Part shown: piece by piece, positions 25,402 to 34,255 of the stretch | Layout: each line of letters begins with the position of its first letter | Numbering within the stretch: the first letter of the stretch is position 1 | Source of the DNA: Ruminococcus sp. | GTDB lineage: Bacteria; Bacillota; Clostridia; Oscillospirales; Acutalibacteraceae | Direction of reading: 5' to 3' | Length of the DNA stretch: 43,805 nt | Assembly: GCA_017416065.1 (NCBI GenBank) | Contig: JAFQDM010000013.1 | Location: 1 to 43,805 of the forward strand | Made by a program: the position numbers and the translations under genes | Notes under the pieces: model-generated | What the model was told of the DNA's origin: nothing | What the model saw: only the letters and a program-made list of their open reading frames with translations | Databases searched by the model: none

Positions 25402-26901
25402 ATGGCATACTATTTCAAAGAGCCTTCAAGAACGTTCAGCGAGTACCTGCTTGTACCCGGATACACATCCGAGGAGTGCATTCCCGCTAACGTTAACCTG
25501 AGCACACCTCTCACCAAGTTCAAAAAAGGTGAGGAGCCTGCAATCAAGCTGAACATCCCCATGGTATCTGCAATTATGCAGTCTGTTTCTAACGATACAA
25601 TGGCTATTGCTCTTGCAAAAGAGGGCGGAGTTTCCTTTATCTACGGATCTCAGTCCATTGAGGACGAGGCTGCAATGGTAGCAAGAGTCAAGAACTACAA
25701 GGCCGGCTTTGTTGTAAGTGATTCAAACCTTTCTCCTGAGGCAACTCTGGCAGATGTGCTGGATCTTTACGAGCAGACAGGCCACAGCACAATGGCAGTT
25801 ACAACAGACGGTACCGCAAGCGGCAAGCTTCTGGGTATTGTTACCGGCAGAGATTACAGAGTAAGCCGTATGTCTGCAGAGGAAAAGGTTGCAGACTTTA
25901 TGACTCCTCTTGAGAAGCTCATCACAGCTCCCGAGTCCACCACACTCAAGGAAGCTAACGACATCATCTGGGAGCACAAGCTTAACTCCCTGCCCATCGT
26001 AAACGATCAGGGTCAGCTTCTTTACTTTGTATTCCGCAAGGACTACTCCTCACACAAAGAAAACCCCAACGAGGTTCTGGACCAGCACAAGAGATTTGTG
26101 GTAGGTGCAGGTATCAACACTCTCGACTATGAGAAGAGAGTTCCTGCTCTTGTAGAGGCAGGCGCAGACGTGCTGTGCATCGACTCCTCAGAGGGCTACA
26201 CCTGCTGGCAGAAGAAGACCCTTGAGTTTATCCGTGCAAAATACGGCGACACAGTCAAGGTTGGCGCAGGTAACGTTGTAGACAGAGACGGCTTTATGTT
26301 CCTTGCAGAGGCAGGCGCAGACTTTATCAAGGTTGGTATCGGCGGCGGCTCCATCTGCATCACCCGTGAAACAAAGGGTATCGGCAGAGGCCAGGCAACT
26401 GCACTTATCGAGGTTGCAGCTGCAAGAGACGAGTACTTTGAGAAGACAGGCATCTACATTCCCATCTGCTCCGACGGCGGTATCGTTCACGATTACCATA
26501 TGACTCTGGCACTTGCAATGGGCGCAGACTTTATGATGCTGGGCAGATATTTTGCAAGATTTGACGAGTCTCCCACAAACAAGCTCATCATCAACGGCAC
26601 CTACGTTAAGGAGTATTGGGGCGAAGGCTCCAACCGTGCACGTAACTGGCAGAGATACGACCTGGGCGGCAAGACCAAGCTTTCCTTTGAGGAGGGCGTT
26701 GACTCTTACGTAACCTACGCAGGTCCCCTTAAGGACAACGTAGCAAAGAGCCTCTACAAGGTTAAGTCCACTATGTGCAACTGTGGTGTTACCAATATCC
26801 CCGACCTGCAGAAGAATGCAAAGCTCACCGTTGTTTCCGCTACCTCCATTGTTGAGGGCGGCTACCACGACGTAATGCTCAAATCAGGTCAGTCTAACTG
26901 A
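25402..26901 (+). CDS. guaB: IMP dehydrogenase, divergent subtype (GuaB)
   Basis: A 499-residue TIM-barrel enzyme with an internal pair of CBS domains (about 100-215), which should oxidise IMP to XMP with NAD, the first committed step to GMP. GAGGAGG precedes ATG 25402. The catalytic loop is [12 protein letters not shown] with C319, where classical IMPDH has GPGSICTTR. The following [10 protein letters not shown] replaces the usual [36 protein letters not shown] and the C-terminal flap region are recognisable. GMP reductase shares the fold, but the CBS insertion and position after the pur operon favour IMPDH. Confidence 0.88.
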   Translation: MAYYFKEPSRTFSEYLLVPGYTSEECIPANVNLSTPLTKFKKGEEPAIKLNIPMVSAIMQSVSNDTMAIALAKEGGVSFIYGSQSIEDEAAMVARVKNYKAGFVVSDSNLSPEATLADVLDLYEQTGHSTMAVTTDGTASGKLLGIVTGRDYRVSRMSAEEKVADFMTPLEKLITAPESTTLKEANDIIWEHKLNSLPIVNDQGQLLYFVFRKDYSSHKENPNEVLDQHKRFVVGAGINTLDYEKRVPALVEAGADVLCIDSSEGYTCWQKKTLEFIRAKYGDTVKVGAGNVVDRDGFMFLAEAGADFIKVGIGGGSICITRETKGIGRGQATALIEVAAARDEYFEKTGIYIPICSDGGIVHDYHMTLALAMGADFMMLGRYFARFDESPTNKLIINGTYVKEYWGEGSNRARNWQRYDLGGKTKLSFEEGVDSYVTYAGPLKDNVAKSLYKVKSTMCNCGVTNIPDLQKNAKLTVVSATSIVEGGYHDVMLKSGQSN

Positions 26902-26946
26902 TTGTGTAGTAACGCTACACATTGATAAAAAATGATGTTTTGCTAT

Positions 26947-26985
26947 AAAAAAGCTCCCGTGATTTCTCACGGGAGCTTTTTGTTG
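26947..26985. terminator. Bidirectional terminator between guaB and glnN
   Basis: A ~15-bp stem AAAAAGCTCCCGTGA / TCACGGGAGCTTTTT (26947-26962 with 26967-26981) has T-runs on both strands. It can therefore end transcription of guaB and of the convergent glnN. Confidence 0.88.
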
Positions 26986-27024
26986 CATTATAGGTTTATG
27001 TTACTGTAAGGTTTATTGCACAAA

Positions 27025-29118
27025 TTACATTGTGAACATAAGTCTGCCGTAGGAGGGATAGGGCCAGTACTCGGCAGAGGTGAGCTGCTCCATTTCGTCG
27101 GAAACCTTGCGCAGCTTGTTCATAACCGTGAGCACCTCGTTGCAGTACATCTTGGAGATGGTCAGGGCGTCTGCCTTGTGGCTTCTTACCTTGTCTTCTG
27201 CACTCTGCAGCTCTTCAACGTACTCGTCAAACTTCTCAAGAAGCTCAGAGAGCTTTTTGATGAGCTTCATTTCTGCGTTCACGGGAATATCTGCGCAGAG
27301 CTTCTTTTTGTTGAGAACGGAATTTGAAAGGTCCCCCACAAACCCGGAAACAGCAGGGAAGATGTCCTTTCTTGCCATATCAAGCATTGTAAGTGCCTCA
27401 ATGTTGATGGTTTTGGAGTAGCTCTCAAGCTGGATTTCGCAACGGGCGCGGATCTCGTCTGCATTGAAAATTTTATTTTTCTCAAAAAGAATTACGTTTT
27501 TCTCGTCAGAATAGTGCTGCATTGCCTCAGGCATGGTCCTCAGATTCATAAGGCCTCGGGCCTCTGCCTCGTGGAGCCATTCCTCGGCGTAGTTGTTGCC
27601 GTTAAAGATAATGCGGTGGTGGTTTTTGTATACGTCACCGATTATTTTGTTTATGTCAGCCTCAAGGTCAGAGGAATTCTCCAGAATCTCTGCAAACTCA
27701 GAAAGCTGCTGAGCAACGATGGTGTTTATCATAATGTTTGGGCAGGCGATGTTTACAGAGGAGCCCAGGCTTCTGAATTCAAATTTGTTACCTGTAAAGG
27801 CAATGGGCGAGGTACGGTTGCGGTCTGTTGTGTCTCTCTTGAACTCAGGCAGAACGTCAACTCCCATGGTCATTTTCTTTCTCTTGCCTGCCTCGTACTC
27901 CGTGCCCTCGGAAACTGCGTGGAGTATATCCTCCAGCTCTTCTCCCAGGAAGATGGACATAATGGCGGGGGGAGCCTCGTGGGCGCCCAGGCGGTGGTCG
28001 TTGCCGGCTGTTGCAACGGAGATCCTCAGCAGATCCTGGTACTCGTCAACTGCCTTGATAACAGCACTCAGGAAAAGCAGGAACTGCTTATTTTCAAAGG
28101 GCTTCTTGCCGGGCTTGAAGAGGTTTTCTCCCGTATTTGTGGAGAGTGCCCAGTTGTTGTGCTTACCTGAGCCGTTAACGCCCTCAAAGGGCTTCTCGTG
28201 CAGAAGGCACACAAAGCCGTGGCGCTGAGCAACGGTCTTCATAATCTCCATTGTAAGCTGATTGTGGTCTGTTGCAAGGTTGCAGGTTGTGAACACGGGA
28301 GCAAGCTCGTGCTGACAGGGAGCAACCTCGTTGTGCTCTGTTTTTGCAAGCACACCCAGCTTCCAAAGCTCCAGGTCCAGCTCCTCCATAAAGGCGGCAA
28401 CCCTGGGCTTGATGGCGCCAAAGTAGTGGTCGTCCATCTCCTGTCCCTTGGGAGGGCGTGCGCCAAACAGGGTCCTGCCTGTGTACATCAGGTCGCGGCG
28501 CTGTGTGTACATATCCTTGTCTATAAGGAAGTATTCCTGCTCTGCGCCAACCGTTGCGTAAACGTGGCTCACGTCCTCTCTGCCCAAGGCTTTCAGAAGC
28601 CTCAGAGATTCTGTGGAGATACGCTCCATTGAACGGAGCAGGGGAGTTTTTTTATCAAGTACTGCACCGGTAAAGGAGCAGAAAACCGTGGGGATATAGA
28701 GAGTGTTGCCCATAACGAAGGCATAGGATGTGGGGTCCCACGCTGTGTAGCCTCTTGCCTCAAAGGTAGCTCGGATACCGCCTGAGGGGAAGCTGGAGGC
28801 ATCAGGCTCGCCCTTGATGAGCTCCTTGCCTGAGAATTCCATCAGCACCTTGCCGTTCTCGGCGGGAGTAATAAAGCTGTCGTGCTTTTCGGCGGTGATG
28901 CCCGTCATAGGTTGGAACCAGTGGGTAAAGTGTGTGCAGCCAAGGCTCATGGCCCAGTCCTTCATAGCCTCTGCAACCTCGTTTGCCACAGAGCTGTCAA
29001 GGTGCTCACCGTTTTCAATGGTGCTTTTCAGAGCCATATAAACTTCCATGGAAAGGAACTTTTTCATAGCTTCATCGTTGAACACCATACAGCCGAAAAA
29101 CTCAGGAATCTTTTTCAT
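27025..29118 (-). CDS. glnN: Glutamine synthetase type III (GSIII)
   Basis: A 697-residue enzyme that makes glutamine from glutamate and ammonia with ATP. The length (~700) and motifs identify type III rather than GSI/GSII: FGCMVFND at the N-terminus, THWFQPMTG, FPSGGIRATFEARGYTAWDP, the GSIII metal/glutamate block VGAEQEYF, and NKHNNW-like GSGKHNNWALST. LGAHEAPPAI and RNRTSPIAFTGNKFEFR are also typical. GSIII is common in Bacteroidetes and gut Clostridia. It is transcribed alone, convergent with guaB. Confidence 0.96.
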   Translation of the reverse strand: MKKIPEFFGCMVFNDEAMKKFLSMEVYMALKSTIENGEHLDSSVANEVAEAMKDWAMSLGCTHFTHWFQPMTGITAEKHDSFITPAENGKVLMEFSGKELIKGEPDASSFPSGGIRATFEARGYTAWDPTSYAFVMGNTLYIPTVFCSFTGAVLDKKTPLLRSMERISTESLRLLKALGREDVSHVYATVGAEQEYFLIDKDMYTQRRDLMYTGRTLFGARPPKGQEMDDHYFGAIKPRVAAFMEELDLELWKLGVLAKTEHNEVAPCQHELAPVFTTCNLATDHNQLTMEIMKTVAQRHGFVCLLHEKPFEGVNGSGKHNNWALSTNTGENLFKPGKKPFENKQFLLFLSAVIKAVDEYQDLLRISVATAGNDHRLGAHEAPPAIMSIFLGEELEDILHAVSEGTEYEAGKRKKMTMGVDVLPEFKRDTTDRNRTSPIAFTGNKFEFRSLGSSVNIACPNIMINTIVAQQLSEFAEILENSSDLEADINKIIGDVYKNHHRIIFNGNNYAEEWLHEAEARGLMNLRTMPEAMQHYSDEKNVILFEKNKIFNADEIRARCEIQLESYSKTINIEALTMLDMARKDIFPAVSGFVGDLSNSVLNKKKLCADIPVNAEMKLIKKLSELLEKFDEYVEELQSAEDKVRSHKADALTISKMYCNEVLTVMNKLRKVSDEMEQLTSAEYWPYPSYGRLMFTM

Positions 29119-29151
29119 AATATCTCTCCATATAAATAAGAATACAAAATA

Positions 29152-29179
29152 AATATATCACTTTATTGCCGTTTGTCAA
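29152..29179 (-). promoter_or_regulatory. Promoter of glnN
   Basis: On the minus strand TTGACA (29179-29174) and TATATT (29157-29152) are separated by 16 bp. The leader is about 30 nt. No riboswitch or glnR-like box was recognised. Confidence 0.65.
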
Positions 29180-29231
29180 TAATATGCGCCGCCCCTGCTT
29201 GCAAATTCAGAATTTTTCTTATTTTCCTGTA

Positions 29232-29260
29232 TTGTAATGAGAAATTTTTTGTGATATTAT
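29232..29260 (+). promoter_or_regulatory. Promoter of the small membrane-protein gene
   Basis: TTGTAA (29232-29237), a 17-bp spacer and TATTAT (29255-29260). Confidence 0.6.
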
Positions 29261-29314
29261 ATAAGAAAGTCAAGGGATTGTATGTTCATATTACAATTTA
29301 AGGAGGTAAGCTCC

Positions 29315-29653
29315 GTGTTTATAGTTTTTGCAGTGCTTATGGTGCTGTTTATCGTTTTATCCGTGCTGGCTTTTATGGGCAAGCTCACGGCTTTCATAAC
29401 AGGCAGCAAAACAAAGGAGAACACAGAGACCGTCTACAACGAAAAAGGTGTCGGCAATTTCATCGGACTCATAATGAGTATGCTTGTGGTGGCAACGGCA
29501 GTGGGTATGCTGGGATTCCTCCTATCTTCTGCAAGGTGGCTCATTATTGCGGCTCCCATGTTCTTTACCGTGGTGCTTATCTTTGCCATAATCTACATCA
29601 ATACCAGGGACAGATTTGTGGATGACGTTAAGGATATAAGCGACGAAGAATGA
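29315..29653 (+). CDS. Small three-helix membrane protein, DUF3784-like
   Basis: A 112-residue protein starting at GTG 29315, chosen because AAGGAGG (29300-29306) lies 8 nt upstream; an ATG at 29282 lies before that site. Three hydrophobic segments are visible: residues ~1-20, ~48-68 and ~75-95. The pattern of a first helix followed by G..TAFITGSKTKE and a GVGNFIG start of the second helix resembles DUF3784 proteins of Firmicutes. The tail is acidic (DDVKDISDEE). Function unknown. It stands alone, divergent from glnN and convergent with glyQS. Confidence 0.75.
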   Translation: MFIVFAVLMVLFIVLSVLAFMGKLTAFITGSKTKENTETVYNEKGVGNFIGLIMSMLVVATAVGMLGFLLSSARWLIIAAPMFFTVVLIFAIIYINTRDRFVDDVKDISDEE

Positions 29654-29686
29654 TTATCGTGTAAAATAAAATGAAGATATACAAAA

Positions 29687-29723
29687 ACGGACTCTCATTT
29701 GCGTGAGAGTCCGTTGCTGTTTT
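29687..29723. terminator. Bidirectional terminator between the membrane-protein gene and glyQS
   Basis: An 11-bp stem ACGGACTCTCA/TGAGAGTCCGT (29687-29697 with 29704-29714) is followed by TGCTGTTTT on the plus strand and preceded by AAAAA, which serves the minus strand. Confidence 0.85.
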
Positions 29724-29734
29724 ATATGGGATTA

Positions 29735-31111
29735 TCAGAATGCACACTTTTCCGTAAGGTAAGCGGCAAGGTCTGCAATAGGCATTCTTACCTGCTCCAT
29801 TGTGTCACGGTCGCGTACTGTAACGCAATTGTCCTCCAGAGAATCGAAGTCGTAGCAGATAGAGAAGGGAGTGCCGATCTCGTCCTGACGGCGGTAACGC
29901 TTGCCGATGGAGCCTGCGTCGTCAAACTCAACAGGGAAGAATTTAGAGAGCATATCTGCAACCTCTTCTGCCTTCTCAGAAAGCTTCTTGGAAAGGGGAA
30001 GCACAGCAGCCTTAAAGGGAGCAAGGGCAGGGTGGAGTCTCAGCACAACTCTTGTGTCGCCCTCAGAGACCTCCTCTTCGTCGTAAGCCTCGGTCATAAT
30101 TGTGAGGAAGAGTCTCTCTACACCCAGAGAAGGCTCAATAACGTAGGGAATGTAGCGGGAGTTGTCTGTGGGGTCAAAGTACTCCATAGATTTACCGCTT
30201 GTGTTCTGGTGCTGAGTCAGGTCGTAGTCTGTTCTGTCAGCAATGCCCCACAGCTCGCCCCAGCCAAAGGGGAAGAGGTACTCAAAGTCGGTAGTTGCCT
30301 TTGAGTAGAAGCAAAGCTCCTCTGCAGAGTGGTCGCGAAGTCTGAGGTTTTCTTCCTTAATGCCCAGAGAGTAGAGGAAGTCGCGGCAGAAGCTGCGCCA
30401 GTAGTCAAACCACTCCAGGTCTGTGCCGGGCTTGCAGAAGAACTCAAGCTCCATCTGCTCAAACTCACGCACGCGGAAGATAAAGTTGCCGGGAGTGATC
30501 TCATTTCTGAAGGATTTACCAACCTGAGCAACGCCGAAGGGAACCTTCTTGCGGCTTGTGCGCTGGATGTTCTGGAAGTTTACAAAGATGCCCTGAGCTG
30601 TTTCGGGACGGAGATAGATCTCACTCTTTGAGTCCTCGGTAACGCCCTGGAAGGTCTTGAACATCAGGTTGAACTGACGGATATCGGTAAAGTTGTGCTT
30701 GCCGCAATCGGGGCAGGGGATGGAGTGCTCCTTGATGTAGTTCATCATATCCTCATTGGACCAGCCTGCAACGTTTGTGCCGTCAAAGTCCTCAATGAGG
30801 TTGTCTGCTCTGTGACGTGTCTTACACTCCTTGCAGTCCATCAGAGGGTCGGAGAAGCCGCCCAGGTGACCTGATGCAACCCATGTCTGGGGATTCATAA
30901 GGATAGCGGAGTCAAGAGCTACGTTGTACTTGTTCTCCTGAACAAACTTCTTAAGCCAAGCAGCCTTGATGTTTGCCTTGAGCACAGCACCCAAAGGGCC
31001 GTAGTCCCATGTGTTTGCAAGTCCGCCGTAGATTTCGGAGCCGGGATAAACGAAGCCTCTGCCTTTGCAAAGAGCAACGATTTTGTCCATGGTTTTTTCG
31101 GTGTTTTTCAT
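29735..31111 (-). CDS. glyQS: Glycyl-tRNA synthetase, single-chain alpha2 type
   Basis: A 458-residue class II synthetase that charges tRNA-Gly. [26 protein letters not shown] is the family N-terminus. Class II motif 2 appears as [27 protein letters not shown], and motif 3 as [24 protein letters not shown] and a CPDCGKH pair may bind zinc. The C-terminal anticodon-binding domain (about 355-458) is present. This is the eukaryote/Gram-positive-type GlyRS rather than the two-subunit GlyQ/GlyS. No T-box is seen in the short leader. Confidence 0.96.
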   Translation of the reverse strand: MKNTEKTMDKIVALCKGRGFVYPGSEIYGGLANTWDYGPLGAVLKANIKAAWLKKFVQENKYNVALDSAILMNPQTWVASGHLGGFSDPLMDCKECKTRHRADNLIEDFDGTNVAGWSNEDMMNYIKEHSIPCPDCGKHNFTDIRQFNLMFKTFQGVTEDSKSEIYLRPETAQGIFVNFQNIQRTSRKKVPFGVAQVGKSFRNEITPGNFIFRVREFEQMELEFFCKPGTDLEWFDYWRSFCRDFLYSLGIKEENLRLRDHSAEELCFYSKATTDFEYLFPFGWGELWGIADRTDYDLTQHQNTSGKSMEYFDPTDNSRYIPYVIEPSLGVERLFLTIMTEAYDEEEVSEGDTRVVLRLHPALAPFKAAVLPLSKKLSEKAEEVADMLSKFFPVEFDDAGSIGKRYRRQDEIGTPFSICYDFDSLEDNCVTVRDRDTMEQVRMPIADLAAYLTEKCAF

Positions 31112-31152
31112 ATGTAACTACCTCCAAATTTTGCAAATTCAAATACTTTAAT

Positions 31153-31181
31153 ATAGTAATACAAAAGCGGTCTATTGTCAA
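31153..31181 (-). promoter_or_regulatory. Promoter of glyQS
   Basis: On the minus strand TTGACA (31181-31176), a 17-bp spacer and TACTAT (31158-31153). The stretch 31182-31352 up to the next gene holds a small inverted repeat AACCCTC/GAGGGTT (31180-31206) and an ATCCCC/GGGGAAT hairpin near 31229-31247, neither with a T-run. Confidence 0.72.
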
Positions 31182-31352
31182 CCCTCAAGGCTTTGCTTAG
31201 AGGGTTCAAAAGGCTTCTCTTTGAGAATATCCCCATAGTAGGGGAATGTCACGAATTGACGGTTATCTTTTGATATGTGTAACATTTTCGGGATGTTTGT
31301 GAATCCACTCTTACATAGGGTTCCGTTTTAAGTATAAGGAAAAGGGAATGTT

Positions 31353-31571
31353 TTATTTAACTCTGGGGTAGGGTTTCTTTTCGTCTGTGAGCCCTGCCAA
31401 GTAATCCATACTTGTTTCAAGAGCTTTGGCAATCTTTATGCATTGTTCAAAGGTGTAGTAACGCTTTCCTGTTTCGATTTTTGAGTAATCACTTTGATCA
31501 ATTCCCGTGAGCATTTGCATTTTAATCTGTGTAAATCCACGTTCTTTCCTGAGATCTCTAAGTCTGTTCAC
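31353..31571 (-). CDS. XRE-family helix-turn-helix regulator
   Basis: A 72-residue DNA-binding protein starting at GTG 31571, with GAGGTGAT just upstream. The N-terminal 60 residues form a Cro/C1-type HTH (LRDLRKERGFTQIKMQMLTG, SDYSKIETGKRYYTFEQCIKIAKAL). A short basic tail follows, and there is no sensor domain. It is divergent from the small-protein pair at 31670-32149, and the intergenic region holds repeats likely to be its operator. Confidence 0.88.
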   Translation of the reverse strand: MNRLRDLRKERGFTQIKMQMLTGIDQSDYSKIETGKRYYTFEQCIKIAKALETSMDYLAGLTDEKKPYPRVK

Positions 31572-31593
31572 AATATCACCTCAATAAATATTA

Positions 31594-31637
31594 TGTCAAA
31601 TTGACCTATTGACATTAGGGTGGAATTGACCTATAAT
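31594..31637 (+). promoter_or_regulatory. Consensus promoter with operator-like repeats between the XRE gene and the divergent pair
   Basis: Perfect TTGACA (31609-31614), a 17-bp spacer and TATAAT (31632-31637) drive the rightward genes. The 11-bp direct repeat AATTGACCTAT occurs at 31599-31609 and 31624-31634, abutting the -35 and overlapping the -10. TGTCAA (31594-31599) with TTGACA adds an inverted element. A repressor bound here would block RNA polymerase; the XRE protein is the obvious candidate (inference). Confidence 0.75.
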
Positions 31638-31669
31638 TGTGTTAAAACCATTTTGGAGGTTAGTTTGCT

Positions 31670-31933
31670 ATGGACGAATTAGTTAAAAAATATATTTATG
31701 AAAAGGAACGCTCAATAAGATTGAGGGAAGAAAAAATAAAACGAAATTTCCTTATTAATCATGGGTTGTGCAGAAAAGTTTATGTGGATGTTTCCAATGG
31801 CGAGGACACTTCCGATTATGATATGGACTCTGTTGATGGGGTAGATAAATATTATAAGATGGAACCGGTAACTGTAACTGATGAAGAATATAGAAAACTT
31901 AGGGATATAGCCAAAAAGGAAGCAAAAATTTAG
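31670..31933 (+). CDS. Small soluble protein, apparent N-terminal half of a TAG-interrupted membrane protein
   Basis: An 87-residue highly charged protein with an N-terminal basic helix (DELVKKYIYEKERSIRLREEKIKR) and a segment YYKMEPVTVTDEEYRKL. TTGGAGG precedes ATG 31670. The frame ends at TAG 31931-31933, but the same frame stays open through NSVAFSL into the two-helix segment at 31955-32149. Related proteins I recall from Clostridia carry both halves in one chain. Either a nonsense mutation or a real two-gene arrangement is possible. Function unknown; control by the divergent XRE regulator is likely. Confidence 0.7.
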   Translation: MDELVKKYIYEKERSIRLREEKIKRNFLINHGLCRKVYVDVSNGEDTSDYDMDSVDGVDKYYKMEPVTVTDEEYRKLRDIAKKEAKI

Positions 31934-31954
31934 AATTCTGTTGCATTCTCTCTT

Positions 31955-32149
31955 ATGATTATCGGATACACCATAGTTGTACTTGGATTTTGTCTGGGAC
32001 TTCTTGGGGGAATTTTAACGGCAATGTACGATTCTGATTTTAATTGGGGTACAGCGCTTATTTACTGGGTATGTACGTTTGTGATATCAACAATGTTTTT
32101 CGGTTTTGCAGAAATAATCAAATTACTTCAAGAAATAAAGGATAAATGA
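31955..32149 (+). CDS. Two-helix membrane protein, apparent C-terminal half of the TAG-interrupted gene
   Basis: A 64-residue hydrophobic protein with two transmembrane segments (about 3-25 and 34-52) and a short charged tail. It is in the same frame as the preceding gene, with only the TAG at 31931 between them. There is no ribosome site before ATG 31955 (the upstream bases are TTCTCTCTT). This argues that it is normally translated as the C-terminus of a fused protein. Independent translation cannot be excluded. Confidence 0.5.
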   Translation: MIIGYTIVVLGFCLGLLGGILTAMYDSDFNWGTALIYWVCTFVISTMFFGFAEIIKLLQEIKDK

Positions 32150-32169
32150 AAACAAGTGTTTAAGTGTAG

Positions 32170-32204
32170 AACAGGACGCCGGAATTGTATGGTGTCCTGT
32201 TTTT
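32170..32204 (+). terminator. Intrinsic terminator after the split membrane-protein gene
   Basis: An 11-bp stem AACAGGACGCC/GGTGTCCTGTT (32170-32180 with 32191-32201, one G-U pair) followed by TTTTT. Confidence 0.88.
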
Positions 32205-32247
32205 ATTATTGCGTATTAGGTGGAAATATATAGGAGAAACATAAGCA

Positions 32248-32276
32248 TTGACTATGAGCTTTTACTGTGATAAAAT
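32248..32276 (+). promoter_or_regulatory. Promoter of pyrR
   Basis: TTGACT (32248-32253), a 17-bp spacer and TAAAAT (32271-32276). It gives a leader of roughly 125 nt before the ATG. Confidence 0.75.
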
Positions 32277-32311
32277 TATATTACTGAACAATCTTTAATT
32301 CGGTACATTGA

Positions 32312-32947
<636 letters not shown>

Positions 32948-32971
32948 TTTTGTGCGTATACAAAATTCCCC

Positions 32972-33000
32972 TTGACAACTATGGGTCAAGGGGTTACAAT
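32972..33000 (+). promoter_or_regulatory. Promoter of thiT
   Basis: TTGACA (32972-32977), a 17-bp spacer and TACAAT (32995-33000). The transcript starts just before the TPP aptamer. Confidence 0.85.
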
Positions 33001-33011
33001 TAGATAAACAA

Positions 33012-33108
33012 AACAGGGGTGCTGACGGCAAGTCGGCTGAGATTGAGAATTTGAGTGCTTCTCTGACCCTATAACCTGATACGGATAATGCCGGCGTAGG
33101 GAGTAGAT
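33012..33108 (+). promoter_or_regulatory. TPP riboswitch (THI element)
   Basis: The conserved parts appear in order: GGGGTGC (33016-33022), GGCTGAGA (33035-33042), then ACCCTATAACCTGATACGGA (33067-33086) and TGCCGGCGTAGGGA. These are the pyrimidine- and pyrophosphate-sensing arms of the thiamin pyrophosphate aptamer. Together with the terminator that follows it should shut off thiT when TPP is plentiful. Confidence 0.96.
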
Positions 33109-33121
33109 TCACTGATATTAT

Positions 33122-33158
33122 CAGCACTGCAGACCGGTATGCAGTGCTGTTTTTTTTA
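33122..33158 (+). terminator. Terminator of the TPP riboswitch expression platform
   Basis: A 10-bp stem CAGCACTGCA/TGCAGTGCTG (33122-33131 with 33140-33149) followed by an unbroken run of eight or more T, located 38 nt before the thiT start. Confidence 0.92.
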
Positions 33159-33195
33159 TCTTCTGTTTTGTTTAGTATTATAACGAGGTGGTTAG

Positions 33196-34020
33196 ATGAA
33201 AAGTAATCAAAAAAACAAAATTCTGATGCTGACGGAAAGCGCCGTGATGATTGCATTTGCAACGGTACTGAGCATAGTCAAGATCGTTGATATGCCCTAC
33301 GGCGGAAGCGTTACCGCTTGCAGTATGCTTCCTTTGCTTATAATCGCATACAGATACGGCACAAAGTGGGGACTTCTCACATCCTTTACATACGGTGTGA
33401 TCCAGATGTTCCTGGGTATGGATAACCTTTCCTATGCAACTTCATTCCTGGCGGCAGTATCCATCATTCTGCTTGACTATCTGCTTGCATTCGTGGTGCT
33501 GGGTCTGGGCGGACTCTTCAGAAAATGCACCAAAACTCAGGGTCAGGCTCTGTGTTTAGCGGCTGTTGTTACGGGTTTGCTTCGTTACGTTTTCCACACG
33601 ATCGCAGGCTGTACCGTATGGGCAGGAATGGCTCTGCCTACAAAAGAGGCTCTTATCTATTCCGTTTCTTACAACTTTGCCTATATGCTGCCCGAGATAA
33701 TAGTTCTTGCAGTCGGAGCATCCCTTATCTCCAGACTTCTGGACTTTTCTCAGACAGACATCAGAAGGATCGTTGTGCGCAAGAGCACATCCACCGTATC
33801 AGTTATCTTTACGGCAATTGCCGATGTAGCTCTTGTTGCATCCGTAATTGTTGCAATTGTGTTCATTGCACCCTACCTTCAGGCAGAGGACGGCACCTTC
33901 CTCCTCAGCGGTATACTCCTTGTGGATTGGGTGCCCGTGCTGATTGCTCTGGGCTGCGGAGTTGCCGCCTTTGCGGTGTTTGCCGTGATCTCAAAGGTGC
34001 TCAGAAAAAAGCACAACTGA
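33196..34020 (+). CDS. thiT: Thiamine ECF transporter substrate-binding protein (ThiT)
   Basis: A 274-residue membrane protein that captures thiamine for an energy-coupling-factor transporter. The TPP riboswitch directly upstream supports the substrate. The first ~185 residues match ThiT: MTESAVMIAFATVLS, PYGGSVTACSMLPLLIIAYRYG, a helix pair, TIAGCTVWA and SVSYNFAYMLPE. The remaining ~85 residues add a linker and two further hydrophobic helices (about 200-222 and 236-262) not present in the short (~180-residue) ThiT proteins. The shared EcfA/EcfT subunits are not in this window. GAGGTGG precedes ATG 33196. Confidence 0.93.
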   Translation: MKSNQKNKILMLTESAVMIAFATVLSIVKIVDMPYGGSVTACSMLPLLIIAYRYGTKWGLLTSFTYGVIQMFLGMDNLSYATSFLAAVSIILLDYLLAFVVLGLGGLFRKCTKTQGQALCLAAVVTGLLRYVFHTIAGCTVWAGMALPTKEALIYSVSYNFAYMLPEIIVLAVGASLISRLLDFSQTDIRRIVVRKSTSTVSVIFTAIADVALVASVIVAIVFIAPYLQAEDGTFLLSGILLVDWVPVLIALGCGVAAFAVFAVISKVLRKKHN

Positions 34021-34042
34021 TTTTAACTGAATAATGAATGAA

Positions 34043-34079
34043 AAAACAGGCAACGCAAGTGCACAGCGTTGCCTGTTTT
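34043..34079 (+). terminator. Intrinsic terminator after thiT
   Basis: A 14-bp perfect stem AAAACAGGCAACGC/GCGTTGCCTGTTTT (34043-34056 with 34066-34079) with T-rich 3' side. Confidence 0.88.
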
Positions 34080-34086
34080 GTTGTTT

Positions 34087-34255
34087 GTGAAGTTTCAAGC
34101 CGACGGCTTGAAGTGAAGTTGTAATGAATTACAGTGAAGTTTTTTGTTGCAGCAAAAGAGAAGTTAAGTTTGTTGCATATTCACTTGCGAAGCAAACTTC
34201 ACTATCGAAGATAACTTCACTGCGAACAGGCAACTTCACTTGCCAAAAGGCAAAC
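34087..34255. repeat. Array of short variable hairpins separated by GTGAAGTT / AACTTCAC
   Basis: GTGAAGTT occurs at 34087, 34113 and 34134, and its complement AACTTCAC at 34195, 34213 and 34232, with degenerate copies between. The intervening pieces are small unrelated palindromes: CAAGCC-GAC-GGCTTG, GTAAT-GA-ATTAC, TTGCGAAGCAA, TATC-GAA-GATA and TTGCC-AAAA-GGCAA. The motif thus runs forward in the left half and reversed in the right half, ending at the DUF1015 stop codon. Confidence 0.78.

Noticed and set aside
26188-26868. Antisense open frame of 226 codons within guaB
   Set aside because: Shadow of guaB codon usage; composition is not that of a real protein.
31112-31180. T-box before glyQS
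   Set aside because: The leader is only about 40 nt from the predicted promoter, too short for a T-box, and the T-box core sequence is absent.
34087-34255. Possible CRISPR array
   Set aside because: The constant motif is only 8 bp, inverts halfway, and the intervening sequences are short palindromes rather than spacers; no cas genes are present.
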